This document shows positions 25,740 to 35,280 of a stretch of 64,000 nucleotides of DNA, one piece after another. The notes under the pieces are model-generated. The model ran no database searches and was not told the origin of the DNA. It worked only from the letters and a program-made list of their open reading frames with translations. The position numbers and the translations under genes are program-made. The stretch lies in NCBI RefSeq assembly GCF_007559025.1, contig NZ_CP041765.1, forward strand, positions 864,679-928,678. Direction: 5' to 3'. Each line of letters opens with the position of its first letter. Position 1 is the stretch's first letter. Source of the DNA: Tomitella fengzijianii. Its GTDB lineage: Bacteria; Actinomycetota; Actinomycetes; Mycobacteriales; Mycobacteriaceae.

Positions 25740-26399
25740 ATGGTGAGGCAGGAGCGGGCCGAGGCCACGCGACGGCAGATCCTCGATGCCGCCGCGGAGA
25801 TTTTCGCGGAGAACGGGTACATCAAGGCGAACCTGGGCGACATCGTCTCACGTGCCGACGTGACGAAGGGGGCGCTCTACTTCCACTTCGACTCGAAGGA
25901 GAGCCTGGCCCGCGAGATCGTCGACGAGCGTGATCGGCGCATCGCCGGCACCCGCCGGGCCATCGAGGCGTCGAGCATCCCGCCGGTCGAGAGCATGATC
26001 CAGCAGTCGATGGCGATCGCATCCCTGATGTACTCGGACCTCTACGTGCGCTCCGGCGACATGCTGCTGCAGGAGCTCGGTGCGGCGTGGAACGGCGCGT
26101 CGTCGTCTCCGGGGGCGGCGTACCGCAGGATCCATGAGCTGCTGGAGTCCGCGGTGGCCCGCGGCGACGTGCGCGTGGACGATACCGAGGTTCTTGCGAA
26201 GGTCCTGTGGTCGCAGTTCTGGGGCGCCCGGATGACGATGCGGATGCTCGAGGACGGCCCCGACCTCATCACCTGCCTCGAACATATTTGGCTGATGACC
26301 ATTGATTCGGTGGTGATCGATGAGATGCGCGGGTATTTTCGGCAGGTCGTGAATCGTGCAGCAGAAATGCAGCGCTCCAAAATAACGGAATCAGTATGA
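25740..26399 (+). CDS. TetR-family repressor resembling gamma-butyrolactone receptors
   Basis: 219 aa. The N terminus MVRQERAEATRRQILDAAAE followed by IFAENGYIKANLGDIVSRADVTKGALYFHFDSKESLAREI is the helix-turn-helix of the ArpA/ScbR group: the RQERA start, TKGALYFHFxSKE recognition helix and spacing all fit. The ligand domain keeps helices with DLYVRSGDMLLQELG. Such repressors release DNA on binding a gamma-butyrolactone or butenolide signal. It ends the EPS island on the same strand, about 210 bases after the glycosidase gene, and is the only regulator in the island. ATG 25740 has GGAG upstream; the frame extends to 25680 without support. Confidence 0.82.
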   Translation: MVRQERAEATRRQILDAAAEIFAENGYIKANLGDIVSRADVTKGALYFHFDSKESLAREIVDERDRRIAGTRRAIEASSIPPVESMIQQSMAIASLMYSDLYVRSGDMLLQELGAAWNGASSSPGAAYRRIHELLESAVARGDVRVDDTEVLAKVLWSQFWGARMTMRMLEDGPDLITCLEHIWLMTIDSVVIDEMRGYFRQVVNRAAEMQRSKITESV

Positions 26400-27013
26400 C
26401 GATGATTTCCGTACTGTGCTCGCGTCGACGGGCGAGGCGTGGCGCCGGGCGTTGATGACCCGGTTGCGCCGACCCTGGTGCGCCGACCCGAGTGCCGTCA
26501 CTGTCGGAATCGCGATAGCGGCGCCGGATGTTACCGGCTCATGTGTGGCTGACGGGTGAACCACGGGTGAATCCAGGCTGAGAACGCAGTGATGTCCCAG
26601 GTCAGCATATTCTTGCGGGTGGCCGCAGAGGGGTTCTCGCAGGGCGTGCTCGACGCGCGCGCCGCGCGGCGGGGTGGGCGCTCGTGTGGCGGCCGCGCGT
26701 GGGGTCTCGACCGTTCGTGCGGCTGCGCACGGGCGGTTCGCCCTGAATGGCGAGACTTTGCAGAAGAAATTAAAGTGACAACCTTGCACAATTGATTGAG
26801 TGTGGCGTACAGTCTGTTGGCGTGAGCAGGTGCCGGCGGCAATAGGCGATGCTTGGGTCATCCCGCATGAACAGCGGGTTCGGGTTCAGGTGGTCCGGAT
26901 TGCCGCGGTGCATGTGATTCGGTGCGACGACGGAGAGTGGTCTGCGCCGATCGCTGAACGGAGGGCACCCTTCGTGCGGAGGGTGAGTGGGCGAAAGTTC
27001 CTGTAGGGGCAAG
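26400..27013. other. gene-free stretch with a candidate promoter
   Basis: 614 bases between the TetR gene and the PAS gene. Short open frames exist on both strands but have irregular composition and no ribosome binding sites. A short AT-rich window (26755-26815) carries TTGCAC at 26784-26789 and TACAGT at 26808-26813, spaced 18, a plausible promoter for the PAS gene with a leader of about 200 bases. I see nothing else recognisable. Confidence 0.45.
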
Positions 27014-27517
27014 ATGATGGGTCATCCGCTGAACGGCCGCAGCGTCGAGGCAGGTCTCGGGGTCGGCGCAAGGAGTGGTTTCGACACGATCGGGGAGACC
27101 GCGGTCGTCGGTCTGGGCGCGCTGTCCCGCCGCGCACCGGACATATTGCCGCACGCGGCGCTCGGGGTGCTCGAGCAGCTGCCCGCCCCGGTGCTCATCT
27201 GCGCGGACGACGGCACTTCGCTCATCGTCAACGAGGAGTTCCGGACGGTCACGGGTTACGGCTCCGCAGACCTGTGCGGGCGGTCCGTCGACGATCTCTT
27301 CAGCGCAATGGGGGACTCGGTGGAGTGGCGTCGCGTCGCGTCGCGGGAGTCGTCCAGGTGGGGCGGAGCGGCCATCCTGCTCGGCCGCGACGGGGTGCCG
27401 CTGCACGTGCACGTGAACGTGGTGGCCATCCTGCTCGCCTCCGGTATGCGACTGCTCTGGTCGGTGGAGGATCGCTCGGCGGCCTACTGGGAGTGCCCGT
27501 CCACCTGGGGCGGGTGA
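27014..27517 (+). CDS. small PAS-domain protein
   Basis: 167 aa. After a 40-residue N-terminal extension comes one PAS domain: ALGVLEQLPAPVLICADDGTSLIVNEEFRTVTGYGSADLCG, then SVDDLF and LLGRDGVPLHVHVNVVAI. There is no kinase, GGDEF or HTH output domain, so it would act through a partner or simply sense a ligand. ATG 27014 or 27017 follows GTAGGGG; a GTG at 26987 is possible. Convergent with the LCP gene, nine bases away. The role is unknown. Confidence 0.65.
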   Translation: MMGHPLNGRSVEAGLGVGARSGFDTIGETAVVGLGALSRRAPDILPHAALGVLEQLPAPVLICADDGTSLIVNEEFRTVTGYGSADLCGRSVDDLFSAMGDSVEWRRVASRESSRWGGAAILLGRDGVPLHVHVNVVAILLASGMRLLWSVEDRSAAYWECPSTWGG

Positions 27518-27526
27518 GGCGCGGGG

Positions 27527-28564
27527 TCAGCGTGGCACGGCCGGCAGGCGATCGGCGCCCGCGTCCCGCGGCGGGCGCTGTCCCGCGCGCAACGCCGCCC
27601 ACACTTCCTCCCCGCCCTGCCGGTTCAGGTAGACCACACTCTGGTCGCCCTCCCATCCGGTGCCGGCCACCGGCGCGGTGAGGAACTCCACGTCGTCGGG
27701 CGAGAGGTTCTGCAGTCTCCGGGCGAGGCGGATCAGGTCGAAGTCGCTGAGGCCGGAGTCCACGCTCACGGAGCCGGCGATGTCGCGGATCACCGTGTCG
27801 AGTCGTCCCGGCGAGGCCAGCAGGTTCTCGCCGGCGAGCTTGGTGAGGACCGCCCGCAGGTAGTTCTGCTGCCGCTGCACGCGGTCGAAGTCGCCGCCCG
27901 GAAGTTCGTACCGCTGACGCACGTAGATGAGCGCCTCCGCGCCGTCCAGGTGGTTCGGTCCGGCGGTGAAGGTGTGCCCGCGGCTCGTCGTCTGCTCGGC
28001 CACGTCCACCGTCACCCCGCCCAGCGCGTCGGTGACGGCAGTGAAGCCGTCGAAGTCGATCACCGCGAAATGGTCGATCCGGATGCCGGTGAGCTCCTCG
28101 ACCGTATGGATCAGCAGCGGCGGCCCGCCGAACGCGAAGGCGGCGTTGATCTTATGCATTCCGTGGCCGTCGATCGGCACCCAGCTGTCGCGGGGGATCG
28201 AGACGACGTCGGCGGAGCTACCGTCCCCGGAGATCCGGACGAGCATGATCGCATCGGCGCGGCTGCCGTCGTCGGAATCCGGCGCCGCCGTGCCGGTGGT
28301 GGGGCCGTCGGCGCGGACGTCGCTGCCCATCAGCAGGAAGACCGTCTCGGAGCCTCCGGTGTCCGGGGGGCGCACGGACTCGTCCAGCCCGGCGAAGGCG
28401 TCGGGGATGCGATGGACGGGGCCGATCCAGCGGTCCTGCAGCACCAGGGCCGCGCCGCCGAGCATCACCAGAATCAGCACGATGGCGAGCGCGGCGCGGG
28501 CCAGGGCGCGCAGCACCCTTCCACGCCGCGACAGCGGGCGCCGGGATCGTGGACGTCCGGCCAT
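27527..28564 (-). CDS. LytR-CpsA-Psr (LCP) family protein
   Basis: 345 aa membrane-anchored protein: basic N terminus, one membrane segment about 22-45, then the LCP domain. Visible motifs: FLLMGSDVRADG, ADAIMLVRISGDGSSADVVSIPRDSWVPI with the conserved arginine, KINAAFAFGGP, TGIRIDHFAVIDFDGF and YVRQRYELPGGDFDRVQRQQNYL. LCP proteins transfer glycopolymers from lipid carriers to peptidoglycan; in mycobacteria (Lcp1) the polymer is arabinogalactan. Next to an EPS island, attachment of that EPS is possible too. No C-terminal LytR_C domain is present. Confidence 0.88.
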   Translation of the reverse strand: MAGRPRSRRPLSRRGRVLRALARAALAIVLILVMLGGAALVLQDRWIGPVHRIPDAFAGLDESVRPPDTGGSETVFLLMGSDVRADGPTTGTAAPDSDDGSRADAIMLVRISGDGSSADVVSIPRDSWVPIDGHGMHKINAAFAFGGPPLLIHTVEELTGIRIDHFAVIDFDGFTAVTDALGGVTVDVAEQTTSRGHTFTAGPNHLDGAEALIYVRQRYELPGGDFDRVQRQQNYLRAVLTKLAGENLLASPGRLDTVIRDIAGSVSVDSGLSDFDLIRLARRLQNLSPDDVEFLTAPVAGTGWEGDQSVVYLNRQGGEEVWAALRAGQRPPRDAGADRLPAVPR

Positions 28565-28751
28565 CGGAGCCTCCTGATCGCCGAGAATCGCAGCGGTGCG
28601 TACCGCTCACGTCGTTTAATTGTCGCGCGGTCCGCGGTCGGATGCACGCATACCCGCGGAATGGAAGGACGACGGTCGCGGGACGGCGATCGAACGACGT
28701 GGAGCGCCGCGGCGAAGACTGTCCGCCGCCCCAGTGGCAGAATCGGACGCC

Positions 28752-29900
28752 ATGACCGGCCAGTTCCAGACCTCCCAGCCTCAAGCCCTCGCGACCATCG
28801 ACCACGACGCCCTCGCGCACAACGTCGGCGTCGTCCGCGAACGTGCCGGCGGGACCCCGGTCATGGCCGTGGTCAAGGCGGACGGTTACGGGCACGGCGC
28901 GGTGGAGATGGCCCGCACGATGCTGGCCGAGGGGGTGCGCGAGCTGGGCGTGTGCACGCTCGCGGAAGCGCTGGAGCTGCGCGCGGCGGGCATCACCGCG
29001 CCGATCCTGTCCTGGTTGCACGCGCACGACGCCGACTTCGCGCCCGCGATGGAGGCCGACGTGGAACTCGCGGTGTCCACCCGCCTGCACCTTGCGGCGG
29101 TGGTCGACGCGGCCCGGCGCGCCGGACGAGCGGCCGTGCTGACCGTCAAGGTGGATACCGGGCTCAATCGCAACGGCGTGAATGCGGACGACTGGCCGCG
29201 CCTGCTCGAGGAGATCGTCGCGGCGCAGCGGGCCGGCACAGTCCGCCTGCGCGGCGTCTTCACCCACTTCGCCCGCGCCGACGAGCCTGATCACCCCGTC
29301 ATCGACAGCCAGGCCGCGCGCCTCAAGGAGATGGTCGGCCAGGCGCGCGCCGCCGGCCTCGGGCCGGAGGTCGTGCATGCGGCCAACTCCGCAGCCACCC
29401 TCACCCGGCCGGACCTGCGTTTCGACATGGTGCGGCCGGGGATCGCCCTGTACGGGCTCTCGCCGATGCCCGACGTCTCCGACTTCGGTCTGCGGCCGGT
29501 CATGCGGCTCTCCGGCCGCTTCGTCAACGTCAAGAACGTGCGCGAGGGCGACGGGGTCTCCTACGGGCACACCTGGACCGCGCCGCACGACACCACCGTC
29601 GGCGTGCTGCCGCTGGGCTACGCCGACGGCATCCCGCGCACGCTCAGCGGGCGATTCGACGTCGCCGTGGACGGGGAGCGCCGGCCCGCCGTCGGTCGTG
29701 TCTGCATGGACCAGTTCGTGGTGGACCTGGGACCGGGCTCGGGCGTGCGGATCGGGGACGAGGCGGTGATCTTCGGCGACCCGCGGCGCGGCGAGCCGCA
29801 CGCCCAGGAGTGGGCGGAGGCGCTCGGCACCATCCATTACGAGGTGGTCACCGGCATCAAGGGGCGCGTGCAGCGCCGCCACATCGGGGGCCGGGACTGA
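28752..29900 (+). CDS. alr: alanine racemase
   Basis: 382 aa PLP enzyme converting L-alanine to D-alanine for peptidoglycan. PLP lysine K42 in AVVKADGYGHG, the VDTGLNRNGV motif, HAANSAATL, VRPGIALYG and catalytic tyrosine in GVSYGHTW are present; VGRVCMDQFVVDL completes the C-terminal barrel contact. Start ATG 28752. It is head-to-head with the LCP gene, and its stop overlaps the tsaE start (TGATG at 29898-29902), giving the same operon order as in mycobacteria. Confidence 0.95.
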   Translation: MTGQFQTSQPQALATIDHDALAHNVGVVRERAGGTPVMAVVKADGYGHGAVEMARTMLAEGVRELGVCTLAEALELRAAGITAPILSWLHAHDADFAPAMEADVELAVSTRLHLAAVVDAARRAGRAAVLTVKVDTGLNRNGVNADDWPRLLEEIVAAQRAGTVRLRGVFTHFARADEPDHPVIDSQAARLKEMVGQARAAGLGPEVVHAANSAATLTRPDLRFDMVRPGIALYGLSPMPDVSDFGLRPVMRLSGRFVNVKNVREGDGVSYGHTWTAPHDTTVGVLPLGYADGIPRTLSGRFDVAVDGERRPAVGRVCMDQFVVDLGPGSGVRIGDEAVIFGDPRRGEPHAQEWAEALGTIHYEVVTGIKGRVQRRHIGGRD

Positions 29901-30367
29901 TGCTGCGGCGCACTCTGGCCACGGCCGCCGACACGGAGGCGTTCGGCGCCGATCTTGCCGCCGACCTGGCCGCCGGCGACCTGGTGATCCTCGACGGGCC
30001 GTTGGGTGCCGGGAAGACGGTGCTGGCGCGCGGCATCGCGCGGGGGCTCGGTGCGCAGGGACCGGTGACGTCCCCGACGTACGTGATCGCGCGCGTGCAC
30101 GCGGCGGGCGGGGGGCGTCCCGACGGCGGCGCACCGGCGACGATGGTGCACGTGGACGCGTACCGGTTGGGGGACGGGCCCGCGGCGCTCGACGAGCTGG
30201 ACGCCCTCGACCTCGACACCGACCTGGACGATTCGGTCGTGGTGGTCGAATGGGGCGCGGGTCTCGCCGAAAGGCTGGCCGACCACCACGTGCTGGTCCG
30301 GTTGCGGCGCGATCCGGACACCGACGCCCGCGTGGTGGAGTGGGAGCGCCGCACCGGCAGCGCCTGA
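29900..30367 (+). CDS. tsaE: tRNA t6A modification ATPase TsaE
   Basis: 155 aa P-loop protein of the YjeE family, needed with TsaB and TsaD to make N6-threonylcarbamoyladenosine at tRNA position 37. Walker A is GPLGAGKTVLARG; SPTYVI and HVDAYRL follow, and VVVVEWGAGLAE is the Walker B-like end. An insertion of Gly/Pro-rich residues after SPTYVIARVH is slightly longer than usual. Overlaps alr and precedes tsaB by 60 bases. Confidence 0.92.
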   Translation: MLRRTLATAADTEAFGADLAADLAAGDLVILDGPLGAGKTVLARGIARGLGAQGPVTSPTYVIARVHAAGGGRPDGGAPATMVHVDAYRLGDGPAALDELDALDLDTDLDDSVVVVEWGAGLAERLADHHVLVRLRRDPDTDARVVEWERRTGSA

Positions 30368-30427
30368 CGCGCGCGCCGCGGTAGGCGGCGTGCGCTGCGT
30401 TTGCGCAGGTCGGTACGATGGGGGACC

Positions 30428-31114
30428 GTGCTTGTTCTCACCGTCGACACCTCCACGCCCGCTGTGACCGCGGGGCTCGTGCGCCTGGCGGGCGCGGTCG
30501 CCGAGCCAGTCGCCGTGCGGGTCACCCGCGACGCGCGCGCCCATGCGGAGGTGCTCACCCCGCAGATACTGGAATGCCTGCAGGAGGCCGGGGCCGCGCC
30601 GACGGATCTGGATGCGGTCGTCGTGGGCGCCGGGCCCGGGCCGTTCACCGGGTTGCGCGTGGGGATGGCGACGGCCGCCGCGTTCGGCGACGCCCTCGGC
30701 ATCCCCGTGCACGGGGTGTGCAGCCTCGACGCCATCGCCGCCCAGGTCGTCGCCGACGCGCGCGCAAGCGAGGGCGTGCTGCAGGAGTTCCTGGTGGTCA
30801 CGGACGCGCGACGTCGCGAGGTGTACTGGGCACGGTATCGGGGCGGAGCCCGGGTCGAGGGGCCGGAGGTGGTCAAGCCGGCAGACCTCGCCGTCGGCGC
30901 CGCGGATGCCGCGGCCGGGTCCTCCGAGCACGTCGGCCTGCTCGGCCTCACCGCGCTCCCGCCGCGGTCGCCCACCCCCGCGGGAATCGCGGCACTCGCC
31001 GCGGCGGAGATCGCCGCGCACACCGAGCCCGCGCCGCTGGAACCGCTCTACTTGCGCAGGCCCGACGCCGCCGAGCCCCGGCCGAGGGTGCGCGCGGCGA
31101 AGGCCCCGGCGTGA
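30428..31114 (+). CDS. tsaB: tRNA t6A modification protein TsaB
   Basis: 228 aa ASKHA-fold scaffold protein that dimerises with Tsa[15 protein letters not shown] at the N terminus and [18 protein letters not shown] are the diagnostic blocks; [14 protein letters not shown] follows. GTG 30428 is chosen because residues before it do not fit the family. The stop overlaps the rimI start by GTGA at 31111-31114. Confidence 0.92.
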   Translation: MLVLTVDTSTPAVTAGLVRLAGAVAEPVAVRVTRDARAHAEVLTPQILECLQEAGAAPTDLDAVVVGAGPGPFTGLRVGMATAAAFGDALGIPVHGVCSLDAIAAQVVADARASEGVLQEFLVVTDARRREVYWARYRGGARVEGPEVVKPADLAVGAADAAAGSSEHVGLLGLTALPPRSPTPAGIAALAAAEIAAHTEPAPLEPLYLRRPDAAEPRPRVRAAKAPA

Positions 31115-31641
31115 GCGGCGACCGCACCCCGGACGGGCAGATCTCCGTCGGCCCGCTCGATTTCGCCGACGCCCACGCGTGCGCCGCGCTCGAGCGGCTG
31201 CTTTTCGCCGGGGAGAGCCCGTGGCCCGCGGCGGCGTTCGCCGAGGAGATGCGCGCGCCGCACACGCGGTTCTACGCTGCCCGCCGAAGCACCCCGGAGC
31301 ATCCGCGGCCGTGGCTCGTCGGCTACGCGGGCATCGCGCTGCTCGGCGGGGCGGAGCCCGAATCGGAGGTCCACACCATCGCCGTCGACCCGAAGGCCCA
31401 GGGCCGGGGAGTGGGGCGCAGGCTGTTGACGCTCCTGCTGGCCGAGGCCGACGCGCACGGCGGGCCGGTGTTCCTCGACGTGCGCACCGACAACGCACCG
31501 GCGATCGCGCTGTACCGGAGCGAGGGCTTCGAGAACATCGGGATGCGCCCGCGCTACTACCAGCCCAGCGGGGCGGATGCGTACGTGATGTGCAGGCCGG
31601 CGGCCGATGGTGCTGCAGAAACGAAAGGGACCGCCCGATGA
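31111..31641 (+). CDS. rimI: ribosomal-protein-alanine N-acetyltransferase-like GNAT
   Basis: 176 aa GNAT acetyltransferase. The acetyl-CoA loop is [15 protein letters not shown], preceded by EVHTIAV and followed by [30 protein letters not shown], the RimI pattern. RimI acetylates the N terminus of ribosomal protein S18 in E. coli; broader substrates are known elsewhere. Start GTG 31111 overlaps tsaB and its end overlaps tsaD (ATGA at 31638-31641). Confidence 0.9.
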   Translation: MSGDRTPDGQISVGPLDFADAHACAALERLLFAGESPWPAAAFAEEMRAPHTRFYAARRSTPEHPRPWLVGYAGIALLGGAEPESEVHTIAVDPKAQGRGVGRRLLTLLLAEADAHGGPVFLDVRTDNAPAIALYRSEGFENIGMRPRYYQPSGADAYVMCRPAADGAAETKGTAR

Positions 31642-32684
31642 TCGTCATGGGTATCGAGAGCTCGTGCGACGAGACGGGCGTGGGCATCGTGCGCCTGGAG
31701 GCCGGGGCCGACGGCGCCGCGCGCGTGGAACTGCTGGCGGACGAGGTGGCCAGCAGCGTCGACGAGCACGTCCGCTTCGGCGGGGTGGTGCCGGAGATCG
31801 CCTCGCGTGCGCACCTGCAGGCCATGGTGCCGACGATGCGCCGGGCGCTCGCCGCCGCCGGCGTGGACCGGCCGGACGCGGTGGCCGCCACGGTGGGCCC
31901 CGGGCTCGCCGGCGCGCTGCTGGTGGGGGCGGCCGCCGCGAAGGCCTACGCCGCCGCGTGGGGCGTGCCGTTCTACGGGATCAACCACCTGGGCGGGCAC
32001 GTGGCCGTCGACGCCCTGGAGCACGGCCCGCTGCCCCGGTCCGTGGCGCTGCTGGTGTCCGGCGGGCACACGCAGCTGCTGCTGGTGGACGGCCTCGGCG
32101 CGCCGATCGTCGAACTCGGCTCCACGGTGGACGACGCCGCGGGGGAGGCGTACGACAAGGTCGCACGACTGCTGGGCCTCGGCTACCCGGGCGGCCCCAA
32201 GATCGACGCGCTGGCGCAGGAGGGCGACCCGTCCGCCATTGCGTTCCCGCGCGGCATGACCGGCCCGCGCGACGCCCGGCACGCCTTCTCGTTCTCGGGG
32301 CTGAAGACGGCCGTCGCCCGGCACGTCGAGAAGTGCGAGCGCGACGGCGTCCCCGTCCCCGCAGCCGACGTGGCCGCGTCGTTCCAGGAGGCCGTGGCAG
32401 ACGTACTGACGATGAAGGCCGTGCGTGCGTGCGTGGACGAGGGCGTCGGCACGCTGCTCATCGGCGGCGGCGTGGCCGCGAACTCGCGAGTGCGGGCGTT
32501 GGCGGAGGAGCGATGCGCCGCAGCGGGTATCGCGCTGCGGGTGCCGCGGCCGCGGCTGTGCACCGACAACGGCGCGATGATCGCGTCGCTGGGCGCGCAC
32601 CTCATCGCCGCGGGCGCCACGCCGTCGCCGTTGGGGATCTCCACCGATCCGGGGCTTCCGGTGCAGACCAGCCAGGTTCGGTGA
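31638..32684 (+). CDS. tsaD: tRNA N6-adenosine threonylcarbamoyltransferase TsaD
   Basis: 348 aa catalytic subunit of t6A synthesis. [25 protein letters not shown], the metal-binding [39 protein letters not shown] and SFSGLKTAV are present, then [10 protein letters not shown] and [10 protein letters not shown]. Length is typical. It is the last gene of the alr-tsaE-tsaB-rimI-tsaD operon; every junction but one overlaps, which suggests translational coupling. Confidence 0.95.
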   Translation: MIVMGIESSCDETGVGIVRLEAGADGAARVELLADEVASSVDEHVRFGGVVPEIASRAHLQAMVPTMRRALAAAGVDRPDAVAATVGPGLAGALLVGAAAAKAYAAAWGVPFYGINHLGGHVAVDALEHGPLPRSVALLVSGGHTQLLLVDGLGAPIVELGSTVDDAAGEAYDKVARLLGLGYPGGPKIDALAQEGDPSAIAFPRGMTGPRDARHAFSFSGLKTAVARHVEKCERDGVPVPAADVAASFQEAVADVLTMKAVRACVDEGVGTLLIGGGVAANSRVRALAEERCAAAGIALRVPRPRLCTDNGAMIASLGAHLIAAGATPSPLGISTDPGLPVQTSQVR

Positions 32685-32701
32685 GGCGCGGGAGCCGCGT
32701 C

Positions 32702-32714
32702 ATTTTCCGAAAAT
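32702..32714. promoter_or_regulatory. short inverted repeat before the DUF4282 gene
   Basis: ATTTTC-C-GAAAAT, a perfect six-base inverted repeat in an AT-rich patch between tsaD and the DUF4282 gene. It could be an operator or part of a promoter; it is too AT-rich and short for a terminator. Confidence 0.3.
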
Positions 32715-32842
32715 CTGTTACTTCATATACGGTGATGCTGCCGCGGCGCCGTCGGAACACGGTGCGATGCGCGGCGGCCGGGGGGTGTCATCAGCCGGAC
32801 CCTGCCCGGCAGATGACACGTATGCGATGAGGGGAGTTCAGC

Positions 32843-33334
32843 ATGACGATGCCACCGCAGGGCGGATCCGGGCAGCCGCCGCAGGGAGACTTCGGAGGGC
32901 AGCCCGAGGGCGCGTATCCGGCGCCCGGTCCGGGGCCTTACCCGACGGCCGCGTGGGGAGCCGGGTATCCCGCCGGTCCGCAGCAGCCCTACCCGGGCCC
33001 GCAGCAGCCGTACCCCGGCCCGCAGGCGCAGCCTGCGGACAAGGGATTCTTCGGTGCACTGTTCGACTTCGATTTCGAGCACGTCGTCACCCCTCGGATC
33101 GTCAAGATCGCCTACATCCTGGCCGCGGTCGTGATCGCACTGCTGTACTTCGTCTTCACGGTGGCGGCCTTCTCGGAGTCCGTGGCCGGAGGCTTCGTGG
33201 TGATGCTGATCGTGGGGCCGCTCATCGGGCTGGTGTACCTCGTGCTCGCGCGCATCACGCTCGAGTTCTACCGGGCCATCGTGGTGATGGGCGCGGACAT
33301 CCGTGAGATGAAGAACGCGCAGATGAGGCTCTAG
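32843..33334 (+). CDS. DUF4282 membrane protein with Pro/Gly-rich N terminus
   Basis: 163 aa. Residues 1-66 are low complexity with repeats of the type PYPGPQQ; then DKGFFGALFDFDFEHVVTPRIVKIAY, two membrane segments (about 92-115 and 120-145), and EFYRAIVVMGADIREMK, the DUF4282 signature. Such proteins are common in actinobacteria; their function is not known. Monocistronic, followed by a strong hairpin. Confidence 0.85.
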   Translation: MTMPPQGGSGQPPQGDFGGQPEGAYPAPGPGPYPTAAWGAGYPAGPQQPYPGPQQPYPGPQAQPADKGFFGALFDFDFEHVVTPRIVKIAYILAAVVIALLYFVFTVAAFSESVAGGFVVMLIVGPLIGLVYLVLARITLEFYRAIVVMGADIREMKNAQMRL

Positions 33335-33357
33335 GGTTCGCGCGGCGCGGAAGGTGC

Positions 33358-33402
33358 GACGCACACGGGGGCGGGCCGCCACGGCCCGCCCCCGAGTGCG
33401 TC
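33358..33402. terminator. bidirectional terminator-like hairpin
   Basis: A perfect 12-base stem GGGGGCGGGCCG / CGGCCCGCCCCC with loop CCA (33367-33393), extended by an outer GACGCAC / GTGCGTC pair (33358-33364, 33396-33402). It lies between two convergent genes. There is no U-tract, as is common in high-GC actinobacteria. Confidence 0.7.
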
Positions 33403-33428
33403 CCGGCGGAGACGGCCGACCCCGCGAC

Positions 33429-35192
33429 TCACGCGAACGGCGACGCGAGCAGCAGCTCCACGTTGTGATCGGCCGGGCCGCCCATGTTGTCCGGGTCCCG
33501 GTTGACGTCGTTGTAGGACAGTTCGCGGTAGAGCGACGCGAGTCCCAGCGGCGACAGGTCGTCGTACGGCACCTGGCAGGGGGCGTCCGATTCGATGAGG
33601 GTCGCCAGCAGCGACAGCGTGCCGTCGGCGTTGTCGACCACCTCGATGACGCGCGCGTACTGCGGGAAGTCGATGTGCGACGCGGTATTGACCTCCCAGA
33701 ATCCCTGCTGCGCGGTGGGTCCCGGATGCGGGGTGACCTTGTTGGCGTGCGTGTGGCCGTTCACCCAGGCGCACACATTGGGGAAGCGGTGCAGCAGGGC
33801 CACGAGCTCGGCGCCGGAGTGGCGCGGCTCCGCCGGGTTCTCCGGGTCGGGGATGAGCAGGCCGGTCGTATCGCTGGTGTGGTGGCTGAAGAGGACGAAG
33901 AGGGTGTCGTCGGCGCCGGTGCGCACCTCGCGTCCGCCGGCGTCGAAGTATCTGCTGCTGCCGGCGGCGAGGGTCTGTTCGATCCAGCGGAACTGGGCGT
34001 CGCCGAAGGACCCGTCGACGAATCCGCCGCGGTTGGTGGAGTCCATGCTGATGCCGACGACCCCCGGTGCGATCTCGAAGCCGTAGTAGCCGATGCCGGT
34101 TTCGGGTGCGTCGGCGGCGAAGCCGTGGCCGTGCGGCCCGGGGCCCAGGTAGCGGGGGTCGAAGTGTGCTGCCATGAACTCCCGGGGCGTGAACGGCGCG
34201 CGGCGTTCGTCGGGGGTGACGATGCGGGCGGGGTTGGTCATCTGCCCGATGAGCCCGGGCACGGCGGCCGGGTCGGCGCGCAGCGCCCGCTGGAGCCGCT
34301 CGGCCTCCTCCGCCGAGCCGGGCGCGCCCAATTTCAGGTTGCTCGTGTACAGGTCGGTGATCGGCGGGATGCCGCTGGGGGCGGTGCCCAGGACGCTGTC
34401 GTCGTGGTTGCCGAACACCGCGAACCACGGCACCGTCAGCCCGGGGCTGGACATCGGCGCCAGCGCGGCGTCGAAGTAGCCGTCGATGACGGGGAACCCG
34501 GCGCGCTTGAAGCTGTCGGTGTGCCGCGACTCCGGGTTCCAGTACAGGTCGAAGCCGGAGTCCTGGGTGCCCTCGTAGCGGTGCAGGTCGCCGGTGTTCG
34601 GTGTGAACCGGCCGCCGCTGAGCGCGGTGAGATACCAGTCCAGCTCCACGTGCTCGTGGTTGTCGGTGTTGTCGCCTGTGGTGACGACGGCGTCGAACCG
34701 GCGGCCCGAGTGCGGCCCGCCGGCCAGCGCGTTGATGCGGCCCACGAGCGAGGTGAGCCCCTGCGTGGTGAGCAGGTCCTGGGGGCGCGACGCGGACCCG
34801 ATGAGCGGGTGGACGAACTCGACGCGCACGGGGGACTGGGCGTCGAGGATGTGCATGTCCGTCATCTGGACGAGGGAGGCGAGCGCGCGCCGGCGGTCGG
34901 CACGCGCGGCTTGTGCAGGCGCGAGCTCGGTGCGCACGACCACCGGGTATGCGGGCCCGGCCGTGAGCCGCTGGTACCCGTGCGGCCCGGCGGGGGTGGC
35001 GACGGCCTCGAGCGTGGTGCCGGCCGTCGACCCGGCGAGGGCGTCGGCGTGGGCGGTGGCCGGCGTCCAGAACCCGCCGCCGATGCGGCTCGGGGCGGCG
35101 GCGCCGAGCACGTTCAACGTGAGTGCCCCGCCCAGGCCTGCGCCCGCGCCGGTCAGGAACCTTCTGCGATTCACCTTGGTCACGGCCGTCAT
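33429..35192 (-). CDS. Tat-exported metallophosphoesterase (TIGR03767-like)
   Basis: 587 aa. The N terminus NRRRFLTGAGAGLGGALTLNVLG is a twin-arginine signal. The calcineurin-like metal motifs appear in order: QMTDMHILD, TTGDNTDN, FGNHDD and NGHTHANK, with a histidine-containing LFSHHTSD block between. Long insertions between the second and third motifs match the actinobacterial TIGR03767 group of secreted phosphoesterases; the substrate is not known. Divergent from groES, with a 246-base intergenic region. Confidence 0.88.
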   Translation of the reverse strand: MTAVTKVNRRRFLTGAGAGLGGALTLNVLGAAAPSRIGGGFWTPATAHADALAGSTAGTTLEAVATPAGPHGYQRLTAGPAYPVVVRTELAPAQAARADRRRALASLVQMTDMHILDAQSPVRVEFVHPLIGSASRPQDLLTTQGLTSLVGRINALAGGPHSGRRFDAVVTTGDNTDNHEHVELDWYLTALSGGRFTPNTGDLHRYEGTQDSGFDLYWNPESRHTDSFKRAGFPVIDGYFDAALAPMSSPGLTVPWFAVFGNHDDSVLGTAPSGIPPITDLYTSNLKLGAPGSAEEAERLQRALRADPAAVPGLIGQMTNPARIVTPDERRAPFTPREFMAAHFDPRYLGPGPHGHGFAADAPETGIGYYGFEIAPGVVGISMDSTNRGGFVDGSFGDAQFRWIEQTLAAGSSRYFDAGGREVRTGADDTLFVLFSHHTSDTTGLLIPDPENPAEPRHSGAELVALLHRFPNVCAWVNGHTHANKVTPHPGPTAQQGFWEVNTASHIDFPQYARVIEVVDNADGTLSLLATLIESDAPCQVPYDDLSPLGLASLYRELSYNDVNRDPDNMGGPADHNVELLLASPFA

Positions 35193-35280
35193 CCTATGTG
35201 ATCTGGACGACCATCCGGCAAGAATCGGGAGGGGGATGCGTGTCGGGCGTCGCGGGGCCAGCAGCGGGAAGGGTTGAGCG

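Noticed and set aside
26391-26861. 156-codon minus-strand frame in the gap after the TetR gene
   Set aside because: No ribosome binding site and no recognisable sequence; codon positions lack the GC3 bias of genes here.
26800-27006. 68-codon plus-strand frame before the PAS gene
   Set aside because: Starts within the candidate promoter and has no ribosome binding site or family resemblance.
29837-31891. 684-codon minus-strand frame opposite tsaE/tsaB/rimI
   Set aside because: Low-complexity Arg/Ala/Pro translation opposite recognised genes; a high-GC shadow.
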